Positions 1-12,766 of a stretch of DNA of 64,000 nucleotides are shown here, in pieces. Each line of letters starts with the position of its first letter. Position 1 is the first letter of the stretch. Below the pieces are notes generated by a model. That model was not told the DNA's origin, ran no database searches, and saw nothing but the letters and a program-made list of their open reading frames with translations. The position numbers were made by a program, and so were the translations under genes. The DNA comes from Megaleporinus macrocephalus (Eukaryota; Chordata; Actinopteri; Characiformes; Anostomidae), in assembly GCA_021613375.1 (NCBI GenBank), contig CM038703.1, positions 19,524,194 through 19,588,193 of the forward strand. The letters are read 5' to 3'.

Positions 1-790
1 GTGTTCAGCTGAGGATAAGATGAACATCTGTTACACACTAGAACAACTCTAAGTGCTTGTAATGCTTGTCGCCGAGTGCTCAATGTGGATGGCTGTTATG
101 AAGAATGAATCTGCTCAGCGCAACATGGACTCTGGGTGATTTAATTGGGAAGTGTTGAAAGGCTCTCTCGGGAGGCAGTCTCCACACTTCAGATGCGTCA
201 GTAGGAAATGCTCTGCTGATTAGGCCAGCATTTGATCGGTGTAAACAGAGCTCATCCTCTGCAGCTCGTTTCCCCATCGTAATGAAACTCTGCTCTCGGC
301 TTTCGTCTCGAAAACGTCAGCGAGAGAAGCCCCCTCGATCTCTTTGACGATCCATGGGTTGCCATTGCCTACAAGTTCAGCGAGGTCGGAATTAAAGCTC
401 TTCTTCAATTGTGCTTTCTCCAGCGGAGCACCAGTGAGATGGAGGTTAATAAGAAGGTGAGCAGATGTCTTCAAAGATGAAGAGTTGCTGTGAAGCTGTG
501 TGAAATGGACCTTAGACCTCTGCACCGGTTCACCCTGTGCTCCACCAGATCTATAATGGACAGCTTAATGGTGGAACTTGACAACAGGTATTTTTTTAAC
601 CACTGACACACGCCGGTCTGAATCAGATGCCCTTTAATTACACCGGAGGCCCGATAAAACAAAGCGCGGCAGAAGATAAACTTCGATTGCAGAGCGAGCA
701 ATATCCTCAGATGGAGGTTTTCTCTTCTTGTGCTGTGGCTAATACTTGTCTCTGACATACTTACGTTGTGGGTGTTGGTATTTAATTACA
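1..790. other. Unique, conserved-looking non-coding DNA
   Basis: No gene, repeat or transposon terminus is recognised here. The stretch is GC-richer than the AT-rich DNA that follows and has low repeat content, the texture often seen in vertebrate conserved non-coding elements. A minus-strand frame of about 100 codons (220-525) begins at GTG, has no recognised domain and lacks clear splice context, so I do not call it. The regulatory reading is inference only. Confidence 0.25.
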
Positions 791-1097
791 AAAATATATA
801 AATTAAAGAAATATTCTAAAAATATTATTAAACACAGACGTTCATAGACAAATCAGATGCTCTCGGATGTAAGACAACTGGTGGATTTGATTAATGTTCA
901 TATGAAGGGCGTAAAATTAGCATAGATGGAAATGATGTGTCCCCAGCAATATCCGGCAATTTTTTAATTGCCACCACCAATAATTTAATACCCTCCAAAA
1001 AAACTCGATCTGTCAACGTCTCATTAAGCTAGAGGTGCAAAAAAGGGTTAGATCCGTTAAATCCCACCTTCCCGTACCATATGGCAATCACACATGT

Positions 1098-1661
1098 TGG
1101 GTGTGTCTCAAAACCTAGTGAGCTACCTACATAGGCAGCATTTTACATCATAGTATGCGCTCCCAACATGTAGGCTGTCCCAATTCTTAAACATGCTGTC
1201 TACTGAGGCATCTTATTTTGCCCCGATTTTAAATAAGTATCGAACACTTCCTCAGCCGCTAAGGCAATCCCATGATGCAGCACATGCAGAACTTTTTTAC
1301 AACATGGCGGACAAAAGTGGAGCTACTAGCGGAGAAGTCATCTTCAAATGTAACTTATTCCGATTTTCTCTGGGGTTGTAATGTGTTTCCTGTCGTACAA
1401 ACACACAAAAAAGACCATTTTGCAGTTTTATACACGAGCATTAGCATTTATGCTAGTGGATTTTTTTTTTATAGCCGGCCAGTTGCTTAGCAACTAGCTA
1501 AAACACTGGTCGCAAGTCGTGACGCAGTTGCTCTCTAACTAGAGCGTCTCAGTAATCTGTCTTATGAGGAGGGATGTCAGACAGAACACTGCCTCCTTAA
1601 ACAGCTGCCTACCTAGACAGTTCACTACTTAGACAGCTCACTAGGTTTTAAGACAGACCCA
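1098..1661. mobile_element. Non-autonomous TIR DNA transposon (MITE-like)
   Basis: The two ends are inverted copies. The left end reads GGGTGTGTCTCAAAACCTAG, and the right end, reverse complemented, reads GGGTCTGTCTTAAAACCTAG. Homology continues inward over the 'GTGAGCT..CCTAC..AGGCAGC' segment. The interior of about 500 bp has only short frames and no transposase. No clear target duplication was found, so the superfamily is left open; hAT or PIF-like are possible. Confidence 0.7.
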
Positions 1662-2798
1662 TGGTGTGATTGGCTGTGCCGTTCCCGCTTGTCACGTGAG
1701 ACTCTTTAGCTACGTTTGGTTGTTAGCAGTGCCAAAACTGGAAGGAAAACTCACCAGTCATATGCAAGACTCTCTGTGCAAGACTCAGGTGCAGCACGGG
1801 AGACACAGGGGTCTCAAAAGTGAGTGAGGATGAGCAAAAAAGAAGAAGGTAGACATCTCAAAGATACGTGTGAGTCACTTAAAGTCAAGCTCGCTAATGA
1901 ACTGAGTCCATCATAATAACATTAATGGCAGTTCTAGGTTTTAGCGCACAGCATATAGCAGGCTGAAATTGTCTGTAGCTTTGTATAACGTGGTTTGGAA
2001 ATTAACTGACAACAAACTGCCAGCTGTCAGTTCTCCTACAGTCTCCTAGAGTAGCATGTTTAACTCGAAGGTGGGAGGGGATGCATAGGTCCCCACCAAT
2101 GTCAAGAGCAAATCTATGCCCTTGGTTTATATGATCCAAAGGAAGAGCAAACTAGATGAACAATCCAATCGACAAACCAAAAAGGGAAATCTAAATAATA
2201 GTCAAGAAACAAATGAAGGTTATTATCAAAATGCAAAGCCCTGTAGTTTAAAATGAACACCATTTGATTCCTACATGTATGCGGTAGTGCAGAGTATATG
2301 GCTTTGTTTGAGTTTATTACTATTAAAATATTACTATTAATATCTTTTAATGTGTCACTGATACTTTAAGATGTGTTCCATGTTCTAAAGTTAGTTGAAA
2401 AGCACTAAAGAAGTTTTCAGTAAGTCTATTTTTTAGGCCATATTTTTCAGGAATAATATCTTATACAATGAGATGTTTTTTTACATCTGGTCAATATACC
2501 AATATATACTTCTCATACTGACATTGTTGAAAGCTTTTTATAAGCTTCTTTCACTAATCTCACTATGTTCAGTGTGAAATACCCCCTGGTATTGGAGGGC
2601 ATGTTGGCTGGCTGACAGCTTACTCACCATAGCAGCGCTGAATCTAGCTTCAATGGCAGCAAAAAGTTTAGGTTTTAAGGTTTCTTTTTTTTGAAAATGC
2701 TCTTTTTCAGCCAAATTATTGAGAAAATTTAAATTTTCTTTATTTACTTTTAGGTTAAATAAGATTTGGATTAGAGTGAAGTTTAGAACCAGGATCAT
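1662..2798. other. AT-rich intergenic DNA, nothing recognised
   Basis: Read on both strands. No transposon terminus, RNA gene or credible exon was seen. Short frames here have no recognised motifs. Confidence 0.5.
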
Positions 2799-2915
2799 GG
2801 TTAGGATTAGGGTTTAGGTTAGGGTTAGGGTTTGGATTTGGAGTAGGGTTAGGCTATTAATTGAGGGTTATAGGTAGATTAGGGTTAGGTTATAAGTTGA
2901 GGGTTACAGTTAGGT
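2799..2915 (+). repeat. Degenerate interstitial telomere-like repeat (TTAGGG)n
   Basis: The stretch is built from GGTTAG/TTAGGG-like hexamers with substitutions and spacers such as TTTAGG, TTGGAT and TTGAGGGTTA. TTAGGG is the vertebrate telomere repeat, so this is an interstitial telomere-like tract. It may be a relic of end-repair insertion or fusion, or an independently expanded simple repeat. Confidence 0.75.
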
Positions 2916-3702
2916 TATGAGAGCTATTTATATAGTGCATGATGCAATGGTGCTACCATTATATGTATTACCGCTTAGTGTTACTCAGGATACAGTTAGG
3001 AAAAAAGTTATATACGTTAAGGTGAATGTAAAGTTACTGAAAAGCCCCAAAGAGCAGTGTTACTCAAATACCATGAGTAACTTAAACCATCTTAGAACTT
3101 GGTATCAATTTGCAGTGTTTGAATAATCTTAATGCGCAGAACAAAGTGTTTTTACTGTGCATCGTTATAGCTAATAATGCAGATTTTATATATCACATAT
3201 CAGATCCCCGGTTAAACAGTAATATAGGTCATAAATATTTTAGTGTATAGTGAATAAACTATTTAGGACTCCAGCTTTATGCCTAAATAAGGACCAAGAG
3301 CATGAATTAGCCCAGAATGTGCTCCATGAAAAAGACAAAGCTGCAATACAGAGAATAGTCGCTTATATTTGGTTATCACAAAGGTAATTGGGCTGCTCCA
3401 GTTTGCTATTAAAACACAAAGTGAAAGCTGTAAATAATGAGACAGAATTTAATGGTGTGTATTTACTATAATGAAAAGGCCACTGCAGGTTATTTGCTGG
3501 GGTTTGTAGAATCATGGTTGACTTTCTGTTTCTGTACACTGTAAACCTTTTCACCGTTTAAGGAAATGGTCTGGACTGATTCTTATTCTACTGAAGCAGG
3601 AATGAGAAAGGTTGCTCTTCCATTGAGGCTTTGGCAGCAAATTACTTGTACGGGCTGATCATGTGCAGGATTTTGTGCAAACATGTGCGTGAGTGTATGT
3701 GA

Positions 3703-3736
<34 letters not shown>

Positions 3737-6100
3737 AGCCTAACTCCAGAGGAAAAGAAAAAAAATGCTGTGTTTTGCTTTGTCCACTGAGTCTACCTGC
3801 ACAGGGAGCTTTCAGGTGACATCAAGAGCAGGAGGTTTTACTCATGGGCAGCAGCTGTGGGTAGCAGTGCCATGGTAAAAAATAGAAACCTACTGCATCC
3901 AGTGTACACTTAAGCAGATGGTTAAAAGCATGAGACTCAGAGAGCCAAAATAAACCCTGACACTCTGCTGATTTGAGAGTAAATGTAAGCCTTTTGGACC
4001 CAGGCATAAAGACAAGCAAAATGAGGCTAAGCATGTGGTTGAAAGGGGATGAAGGCATTAGAGAAGCAACTGTCAGAGATCTACTGCTATTCTTACATCT
4101 ATTATCTATTTCTACATCCAGCATTACTGGAAAAGTAGGGATATATCGTAAAATGCAATAAAATGAAGAATCCGTGATTTAAGTAAATACAAATAAGAAG
4201 AAATGTTCTGGCTGACCAACTTAATTATGGTTGCTAACTTCTTGAAAGCAAACTTCAGTCTGGTGTTGAAATATCAACATCGTTCCAACTCCTGATTGTC
4301 TGATTGCGTGCTTCGGGCTTGTATACAGCTTTTTGATAGGATGCACGGATTCTCATTCTGCACATACTACAACAGCATAGCTTTGCAGACACTGTACGAA
4401 AACATAATTTCTAAAATTAGAGGCAGTATTCACATATTTAGCATATCTGCTAGAATACTCCAGTCTACACTGAAGTCCTTTGCCATCTGCCAGCTGAGTG
4501 GATTGAACATGTGGCTTATGGTAGTAGACTATAGCCATAGAACGGTGCTAGAAATCAATACGCCGCATGTTATATAGCCTTGTCATCTCAAGTCAAGAGC
4601 CGCTGGGCTTAAGTGAATTTCCTCTCTGCCAGGTCTATAACAGTTGTTGAATAAGTGTGGTCATTGCTTTGTTCATAACGTGTTGCTGTTCATCAAGATG
4701 ATAGACAACTAATGGTAAAGGAGCCAGGGAACTGGAGAAAGTCTATTAATGAACAATAAGCAGTTCTGGTTGTCAAAATGGTAGAAAAATCTGTCCTGAC
4801 GTTGACCTGAATAGATGCTTTGTTCTCTTTGTGGACATGTCAATTCATCTGCATTGCTAACTGTCAAAAAAATTAAGGTATGAAAATTTGAGGTGAGTCG
4901 CAATTTTCTATTGCCCTGTTCTAATCTAAAGCCACTAATTGGACCTCAGTTGAATAGCCAGTGGATGAAGTCATGGATCTCAATCTCACATCCCCTCATC
5001 TTGATTACACTTCTCAAGTACCCTAAGTTATTGCATACTATTAGCATACTACTATATTTTATTAAGCTATGTAAATATTCACTATTTTATTCTATTCCTT
5101 CATTAAGCGCATTAATAACTGAAGGCTTATCAATTTATTGATTGATCTAAGATCAGATTATATATTCCTTTCTGGTTTCTGGTTCTGAGATGATACGTTG
5201 TCACATTTTCATTGCTGTGTCATTGCAGTTAACTGTAAAAGTTGCCACAGATTTTGCTTATTTTAATTCATTTGTGTACTAGCTTTGTTGTGCTTATGTA
5301 CAAGTATATAAAATTCACACGTCAGACACATACATAAGTACCAGTGTGATTTTAGGTTCTTTCTACAGTCGTTGACCGATAGACCATTAAACCAATTTAG
5401 TTCAAACTGCAGTTCCACATAAATAAGTAAATAAAATAGTTAGATTTATTTTATAATATTTAACAATAAAAAGTGTTTAAAACAAGAAAATGTTTAGGCC
5501 TTAGATATGTACAAAGAGTATGTTAAGATCTAATTAAACCTAAAGCATGAAGAAAGCATAAACACCATTATGTGTTTACTATCAGGAGGTGTCAGTCCCA
5601 AACGCTTTTGTTGTAAAAGTAAAACTTACTACATGTTTAATACATATTTTTGAAAAAAATCTATTGTTTTAAGATCTTTTCATTTCTTTTGAAGCACAAG
5701 CTGCATCCAGAAACCCAGCAAGTTACTTTTTTCCTACAGATTCTCATTCTCTCCTCTGTGGCCTGGAAACCAATTTTATCAATCATTGCACCAGCTGTCC
5801 AAATACTAGAGTAGAGGAAAAAAGACGTTTCAAATATGCTTCAAATTATGGATATACGATTGTTCAAACCTGTGCTTGCTAGTCATTAGCTGGCCAGCGA
5901 GTATGAGTTGTTCCTTAAAATGAGCTAAAATTGTCTCTACTGAAACAGTAGGTACTGAAAAAACTTAATGATCAGCCATTTACTTAAAACAATTAACAAA
6001 ATTAAGGTAAAACCAAAAAAAGTGTAATTTGTATACGGTTACAACAGGGATGTGTGATTAGACTCCACACCTCTATCCACCTCTATCCTATCCTAATACT
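2916..6100. other. AT-rich intergenic DNA with one (TG)n tract
   Basis: No gene or recognisable mobile element was seen. The only structured feature is the (TG)n microsatellite at 3706-3734. Open frames up to about 100 codons on either strand show no family motif. Confidence 0.45.
3706..3734. repeat. (TG)n microsatellite
   Basis: An uninterrupted TG dinucleotide run of about 14 units, preceded by a looser TGTGCGTGAGTG region. Confidence 0.95.
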
Positions 6101-7860
6101 TTATAAACAGTTTCCGTATTTAAACTTTTATTTATCAGCCGCTGTCACGACTTGAGAGAAGTTGATGTCTGAATATTTTGCATTAGAAGGAGAGTTCATG
6201 GGCAGCGTGTTGGAAGTAATTTATTATTTTTGGCCTCATTCCTAATCTATCCTGCTCTCCCAGTAAGATAGAATGCCTATGTGAGGAAGAGAGCTAAACC
6301 ATTCCTCCTGACAATCTTCAATCGGCGTGATGATGCACCTCTGTTTTCTTAAACGGTGGGTAAAAGATGCCTCTTTGGTCTCATCTCCTGCTCTGAAATG
6401 AGCTTATCTACTCATCCAGTATGGTAGCCTGACGCATAAGACGAGAAGGCTCCCCAAAGACTTCAAAGTTTATCTGCAGCATTGTGTGATCTGCTTCTTC
6501 GAATTGCCGTCCCCAAGTGCTCTGTTTGAGTTGGACAGCTGCCATGTGATAAAGCGGCAGTCTCCAGCCCTCCACCTCCCTCGGAGACATGTGTCTAGAC
6601 TAACCTCATATCAAATCCACTGGCCAAGCCAGCCTTGAAAAATACTGATGGGACGAGAGTTAATCTAATTTACTTCACTACGACTGAGAAAAAAATCAAG
6701 ATAAACTGATGTAATTGGAATCAGCAGTCAGCTATTTTTAATTAGGCCCTCACCCAATTAAAAGTGTATTATTTGTAATTCGATCAAGGCTAAGCGAATT
6801 GAAACCATGACCGTCTTCGGTCAGACGCTGAGATTCGGCCATGTGACATTTATGCAATGCTTAACAGGGCTTATAAAACGTTTGTAATGCTGTTATAAGG
6901 CAATAACTAAATAATTCAAAGTTTACTATAAGATAGTATGTTTAATGATCGTTTTGCAACCTTAAATTAGCATTTCATAGAGTTGCATGTTCCTACAGTC
7001 GTATAATGTTACTCAGATCGCCTGAAGCAGGCTCCAAATGTACTGTCCATCACAGTGGGGCCAGTGGACCTCATTAATTTGGTCTCTCCTTTCAAGTCCA
7101 CATGGTATGTTTGAAACCCTCAGCTTCATCTATTGCATGGTGTTCCTCTGCGATCCAAATGTGCAGCGAGCTAAGTAATTTTTTATTTTTTCTACTTGTA
7201 TTCCATTCTATTCCCTAGATGGAGAGTTCCTTTGAAACTAAAATGGATTATGATCCGAGGACTCGTACTGTCAGGCCCGCCGCGTCTGTCGAACCTGGCT
7301 GTGCCTGATGCCTGTCTTGAGAGAGATTTACAATAACAGTCTATATCCAGTTCCCTAATAACATTGCTCTTACGCAGAAGGTGAATTCTTTTCAAAGTGA
7401 GGGGTGATAATTTTGCACGGGAATCGTTTCATTGTGCTCGGCCGATTTGAGAGCACTCTATTAGTCATGCACCAAATGGAAGAAAAAAAGGTTCCTAATG
7501 AGTCCAGCATGGCTTTCATCTCGCTCCAATGTTGCAGTAGCCATGACATATCTGCCTGCGCTAACTCTCGGCTCTAACATGCCCTTTATCCTCCGCTGGC
7601 CATCTTTATTTTCAAAGAACAGAGACGAGAGTGCCCATAACAGCCACTCTTAAATCAGGATGATGAAAAGAACCGGAGTCACCCATGACACCAATGGATT
7701 CTTCACACTGAGAAAAGGAGATGGCTGTAAGCGTTAAGAAGAGACTAAATTGGAGGAGCTTGTTTAGAGCCACACGTAGACCAGCAGTGGGTCACATTGT
7801 TAGAGGGTTCATTAGAGCGCTATGAAGTACTTTGTGCTGGCGAATGCACAGCATTCTCCA
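6100..7860. promoter_or_regulatory. Candidate conserved non-coding block
   Basis: Unique sequence without repeats. It has homeodomain-like cores (TTTTTAATTAGG near 6735, CCAATTAAAAG near 6755, GTAATTCGAT near 6775) and a GC-richer texture from about 7180 to 7700. No exon structure or coding motif was recognised. A regulatory role is inferred from composition and motif density; conservation itself was not tested. Confidence 0.3.
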
Positions 7861-8067
7861 TTTATTTATTTTATCCCTTTGAGCACTAGAGCTTTGTTTT
7901 ACTGTACTTTTCAAATCTAACTATGTAATTAAATACTGTATAATATTGGAATTGCATTTACATTCAGTTTACATTCTGTATTGACAGCTTCTGAAACCTG
8001 CACTTAAGCTTTAAAGCAATGACTTTCCATTAAATTCAATAAAGTGTCTTCTTTTCTACCTACAAAT

Positions 8068-8075
8068 CTGATATC
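8068..8075. repeat. Left 8-bp target-site duplication of the hAT element
   Basis: CTGATATC lies directly before CAGGGCCGGC. The same eight bases occur at 13393-13400, directly after the matching inverted terminus GCCAGCCCTG. Eight bp is the typical hAT duplication length. Confidence 0.9.
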
Positions 8076-8896
8076 CAGGGCCGGCGCGAGCTAAAGGCGG
8101 AAAAGGAAATTGCCTAGGGCCTCCGGGTTGCCAAGAGCCTCCACATCATTGCTCTGAATTGACAAGAAGAGTAAATGAATGCTCATTTTCTTATGAGATT
8201 AGAATAGATTACCTTGGCTGATTGGTTGTCACTGGTCAGAAAAGCAAGCAATATCACTCATTTAAGGGCCCCACCTTATTAACAAGTACAGGCCACTCCA
8301 AGTTATTTTCACAGACGCATAGCAGCAGTGGTATAGTGCTACTACGCAGCATCAGAGCCCTGTCCCCAGAAAACTATAGTGTATCAACTGGCAAATAAGT
8401 TATATGCTAAAATCAGATGTTGGACTGAGTGGTCTTTCGGCATTCGGTGGTGACATTACTGAGATACCATTAACAAAACTTATTCATTGAGAGGCTATGT
8501 TTGAGTTTGTGGATCTCATGGCTATTTGCATTAGGCTAACTGAGTTAAAATTTGACTAGCTTGTGGCATATCTATATATTTAATATACATCTCAGGTGAC
8601 CTCAGATTAAGACAGAAGTATGGCTAACAAAATAGAGCATTTTCCTGATTATTGCTTCTGAATGTACAAGCCTGACTTCAAAAAGTTGGAACACTATGTA
8701 AAATAACTGAACATAACAAAACCAAATACAACAAGCAGGCAGAGATTAGGTGATTAGTAAATTCTGACCTGAAATTCTGAAAGCAAATATGCAGTTTACA
8801 GCTGGAGAAAAAAATTGCAACAAAGTCACTGGTTATAAAGAGCATTCTAGAGAGGCAGAGGTTCAGCAATCTGTGGAAAACTGCATCTAAAAATTG

Positions 8897-9189
8897 TGGA
8901 ACCAATCCCAGCGTCATCGGGCGAAGGCAGTGTACATTATGGACAGTTTGCCAGTCAATCACATGGCCAACATTTACTCACACACCTACAGGCAATTTAG
9001 AATGACCGATCAACCTAACATGCATGTCTTTGGACATGTGGGAGGAAACCGGAGTACCAGGAAAGCGGGAAACCCACTCAAGCACAGGGAGAACATACAA
9101 TCTCCACACAGAACAGCCCAGACCGGGAATCAAACCCAGATCATCTTGTTGTGAGGCGACAGTGCTAACCACTACACCACTGTGTCACC
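8897..9189 (-). mobile_element. tRNA-like SINE, 3' truncated
   Basis: Read on the minus strand, the head is GTGGTGTAGTGGTTAGCACT (A-box-like), followed by a B-box-like GGTTTGATTCCCGG and a body shared with the copies at 43665 and 50455 (CATGTTCTCCCTGTGC, CCAAAGACATGCATG). The GGAT tail is missing: the copy ends within the 'TGGGATTGG' segment. It sits inside the Tc1 copy, so it inserted after that element. Confidence 0.8.
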
Positions 9190-9436
9190 TCTACAGTACA
9201 TGATATCATCAATAGTTTTACAGAATCTGAAGAAATCCCTGTGCGCAAGGGACAAGGCTGACAGTCAATATTAGATGCTTGTGATTTTCAGGCTTCAGGC
9301 AGTACAGACATAAAAAAAAAACAGAAATCACTGCATAGGTTCAGGAACAGTTCCAGAAATCATTGTCTGTGAACAGCTCGCCATGCAATCCACAAATGCT
9401 TAAGTCAAAGCTGTATCATGCAAATAAGAGGCCATA

Positions 9437-9890
9437 TCAGAATCAGAATCAGAAATACTTTATTGATCCCAGGGGGAAATTGCAGTTATAGCAGTAGCAA
9501 TCGGTTATGTAGAAGAATAAACACTCTAATAATAATTTACAACATAAAATAAATGATGTATAATATGTATAATGTGTATAATATGATGTATAATATAATA
9601 TGTACACATATATAAGTCTTATGATACAATAGAATAATAAAATATAAAGTGACTGTAGCTATAATAATAAGTACAGATATACTGTATACAGCAGTAAGAG
9701 TTTAGAAGTAGGAAAGTTATTGCACATTTGAGTTGTTGCACACATAATTAAATTATAGTTCTATTGTTATTACTGTACATGTGAAAGGTGTCGTACGTTA
9801 AGAGAGAAGTTATAAAGTCTGATAGCCACTGGTAGGAATGACCTCCTGAGGCGTTCTGTAGTGCATTTTGGCTGAATGAGTCAAATAATA
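9437..9890. mobile_element. LINE-type 3' fragment inside Tc1
   Basis: It starts with a repeated TCAGAATCAGAATCAGAAAT and continues with ACTTTATTGATCCC, a 3'-tail signature of a widespread fish non-LTR family (Rex/L2-type). The middle is very AT-rich. It ends near 'CTGAGGCGTTCTGTAGTGC'. The Tc1 sequence is interrupted at GGCCATAT and resumes at about TGTCTTCTCTGGACC. No reverse transcriptase frame is included. Confidence 0.65.
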
Positions 9891-10590
9891 TGTCAGCTTA
9901 ATCCAGCTGTCGCTGCTGTCTTCTCTGGACCACAGTTCATTTGAACTGTTCTGTGAACAGATAAATCAAAATTTTATCAAAAAGAGAAGCAGGACCATAC
10001 AGCTTATTAGCGCACAGTTGAAAAGCCTGCGTCTCTGATGGTTTGGGGTTGCATTTGTACCTATGGTGTGGACAGCTTACACATCTGGAAAGGCACTAAC
10101 AATGCTAAACAGTATATACAGGTTTTAGAGCAACATCTGCTCTCATCCAGACAGCGTGTCTTTCAGGGAAGGCATTGCATATTTAAGCAAGTCAATGCTA
10201 AACCAAATACTTCAACAGCATAGCTCCACAGAGAAAGAGCCTGGATGCTGAACTGGTCTGTTTGCAGTCCAGACCTTTCACAAATAGAAAACATTTAGGA
10301 CATCATGAATACCCAGAACTTTTGAGCAGCTTTAATTCTACATCAGACATAAGTGGGACAACATTTATTTCCCAAAACTTCAGTAATTGGTCCCCACACT
10401 TCTCAGATGTTTATAGACTGTTATTAAATCAGGAAGAGACTGCTACGCAATAGTAGAAATAACTAATAACTATTGCTGCCATTAAGATGAGCTAATTATT
10501 TTCATGAAATGTTTAAATGTCCCACTTTCAACATCTGATAAGTGTTGTATGTTCTGTTGTGAATAAAACATTATATTCTTTTTAAATTAA

Positions 10591-11100
10591 AAAAAAAAAG
10601 TTTTGCAACATATTGTGAAAACGTTGGGACAGAAGCATTGTTTAATACTATTTTACATCACCTTTCCTTTTAACAGCACTTTGCCATTGTTCATCTACAG
10701 CTGCATAACTACGCAGCTATATTTCTCTGGAAACTGGCAACACCCACATTCTGTGCTTACACAGCTGCACTCTTGTACATGTGCAGAATGTTTCTTGTCA
10801 TCGTCATGTTGAAATAAGCAGGAAAATACCAGAAAAAAATAAAAGGCAGCATATGTTGCTCCAAAATGTGTGGATATCTTTCAGCATTACAGTTAAACAC
10901 TACTACAACCCATGACATGACAGACCCAGATTTTTCGAGTGGTAACCATCTGGTCCTTCTTCTTCTTTGTCCCTGAGAACACAACCTCATTAGACCACAG
11001 CACACACTGCAACTATGCATTAGTCCATTTCAGATGAGCTTTAGTCCAGAAAAGTTCACAGTGTTCCTGGATGTGTTTTAACATATGACATCCACTGTGC
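10591..11100 (-). pseudogene. Second Tc1-like fragment, minus strand
   Basis: Minus-strand frames contain YPHILEQHMLP and, in another frame, FQHDDDKKHS. These correspond to the conserved LEQHMLP and FQHDND-type segments around the second catalytic Asp of Tc1 transposases. The segment begins next to GTTTTGCAACATATTGTG, abutting the plus-strand copy. It is frame-shifted and truncated, and belongs to a related but distinct subfamily. Confidence 0.65.
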
Positions 11101-11759
11101 ATAGTACAGTCTTACAAACTGAGTTTGTATATACTTTTAACACAGGCACAGGTCATGCACGCAGCTGGGCAGTTGACTGCTGGCAAGTTTAATAAGCACC
11201 AATAATTACAGCTGTGTATTGGCTGCATTTTAGAGATGCGCTGCATGTTGCAGATTTGATGAACGGGTCCTTTGACTGATTGTCGTGAGCTGAACATTTT
11301 AATGCAGTGTTTGAATCTCACTTTACCTGTTATTAAATGATTAATAATTAATAAGTTAATAAAAAGTTCAGTTTTCTCTTTTTTGTGATAACAACTCAGT
11401 GGGAAGCTTTAATAGTACCCCTTTGAGTTGCATGTAAGGTATGTGAAATGTAGAAACATCTGAAGATGCAGTTACCCAAAAAATTTAAATGTATCTTTGA
11501 GTTTATTTGCGTGGTCATTAAAACTGAAAGTTTTAATGTCAAACTGTCATTAAAACTGTAAAGCTTAAACAGTTTAGGCATTAGAGAGAGTTTATTGTGT
11601 TTTATTGTGCTTCTGATTTAAGCTGATTTAAGTTATCAAAAAATCCAATTTTTTCACTAGAAATAGAAATTTTTAGAATTTTTTATCAAACTATCCTGTC
11701 CACAGTTTTAACACAGCTGAGTTTGGCTGAGGTCAGCTTTCAGTTCACCAGCTTGTTGT

Positions 11760-12163
11760 TGTCACATGTTGTCTGTGTTCTTGTTTATGTCTGTGTTCTT
11801 GCCATGTGCGGCTGTCTTTGTTTACGTTCCCCTGCCCCAAGCCATGTGTATCTGTTATTGTCATGTACTCCTTGCGGCTCCACCCCTCACCTGTGCTGTA
11901 TTCGTGATTCCTGCCGTTTCAGCTGTTCCTTGTTGTCCTTGTATATTTAAACCCTCTGTTATGCCCCGTCTTTGTCCGAGATTGTTCCAGTGTGCGTTTA
12001 CTTGTGTATGTAGTGTTTTTGCGAGCCTTCTGTGTTACGCCCTTGTCACGTATGGAATTTAATAAAAACCTGCACTTATATCTGCCGTTCCTGCCTTTGC
12101 CTGCTCCAGCGCAACAGTTGTTTACATTTTCCTGTTCCATAGTGCAGCAGTTACGTTCTGGCA
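11760..12163 (+). mobile_element. Solo LTR, Gypsy-like
   Basis: It begins TGTCACATGTTGTC and is pyrimidine- and GT-rich (TTGTTTATG, TTTGTTTACG), with a TATATTTAAA promoter-like site near 11942 and an AATAAAAACC polyadenylation-type signal near 12060. These are traits of fish Gypsy LTRs. The 3' edge is placed at GTTCTGGCA but is uncertain. No internal coding region adjoins it, and no target duplication was identified. Confidence 0.55.
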
Positions 12164-12766
12164 CCTGAGGCATTATAATCAATGCTGCACCATTTAAGGT
12201 GGAATGGTTAAATCTGAAGAAGAGGCTGATGAATAGGATGCTGAATTAATTTTTTTAACTGATTATAGAATTGCACACAATTTGTCAAAGCACATTCTCC
12301 ACAATAAGTTTGTGGTGGTCATGAAGAGAACTCCTAAGATTTGAAGAGTTGCCCCTGTTTGCAGCAATTTTCTTTCTTTCTGCAGACAGAGTAACCATCT
12401 TCAATCAAGTTGCTACCTGAACTCCAAAACCAAAAAAAGACCACCCTTCACCCTTCAGAATAACTTCAGCTGAAATATCTCTAGAGAGTTGTCACTGAAA
12501 TTGTAATGTTTCTTCTGACACAAAATAAACTCACGCCGCGTCTACATGTCTACGTCTGTAGTTAACTTTAGTACTTTGGTACTTTGATGCTGCGCAGTAT
12601 GTAAAGTGAGTTTTTCAAAGCACAGTGGTTGACCATGATTTTAACGCTTTAACGATAATTTTAACCATCAGAAAGTGGTTTACTGGGAAACTGGTAAAGA
12701 TTTCATCACTGGGCATATGTGTTTTAACTCACCACCCGTGAGTTACATCTTTGAAAAGTTATTTAT

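Larger units (their letters stand above)
8664..10590 (+). pseudogene. Tc1-like transposon, decayed transposase
   Basis: The left end carries CAAAAAGTTGGAACACT. The interior keeps the order of a teleost Tc1 transposase gene: GAGGCAGAGGTTCAGCAATC, ACAGTACATGATATCATCAA, the block near 10030 that encodes MVWGCICTYG, and an 'LEQHLLSSRQRVFQG' segment (about 10125-10165). In Tc1 transposases the WGC stretch lies in the DDE catalytic domain. Frames are broken throughout, and a SINE (8897-9189) and a LINE tail (9437-9890) interrupt the element. It is non-functional. Confidence 0.8.

Noticed and set aside
220..525. Minus-strand frame of about 100 codons as an exon
   Set aside because: Starts at GTG, no recognised domain, no convincing flanking splice sites, and the surrounding DNA looks like non-coding unique sequence.
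11723..12062. Overlapping Cys-rich 75- and 98-codon plus frames as a secreted peptide gene
   Set aside because: They fall within an LTR-like segment; frames follow its TGT-rich composition.
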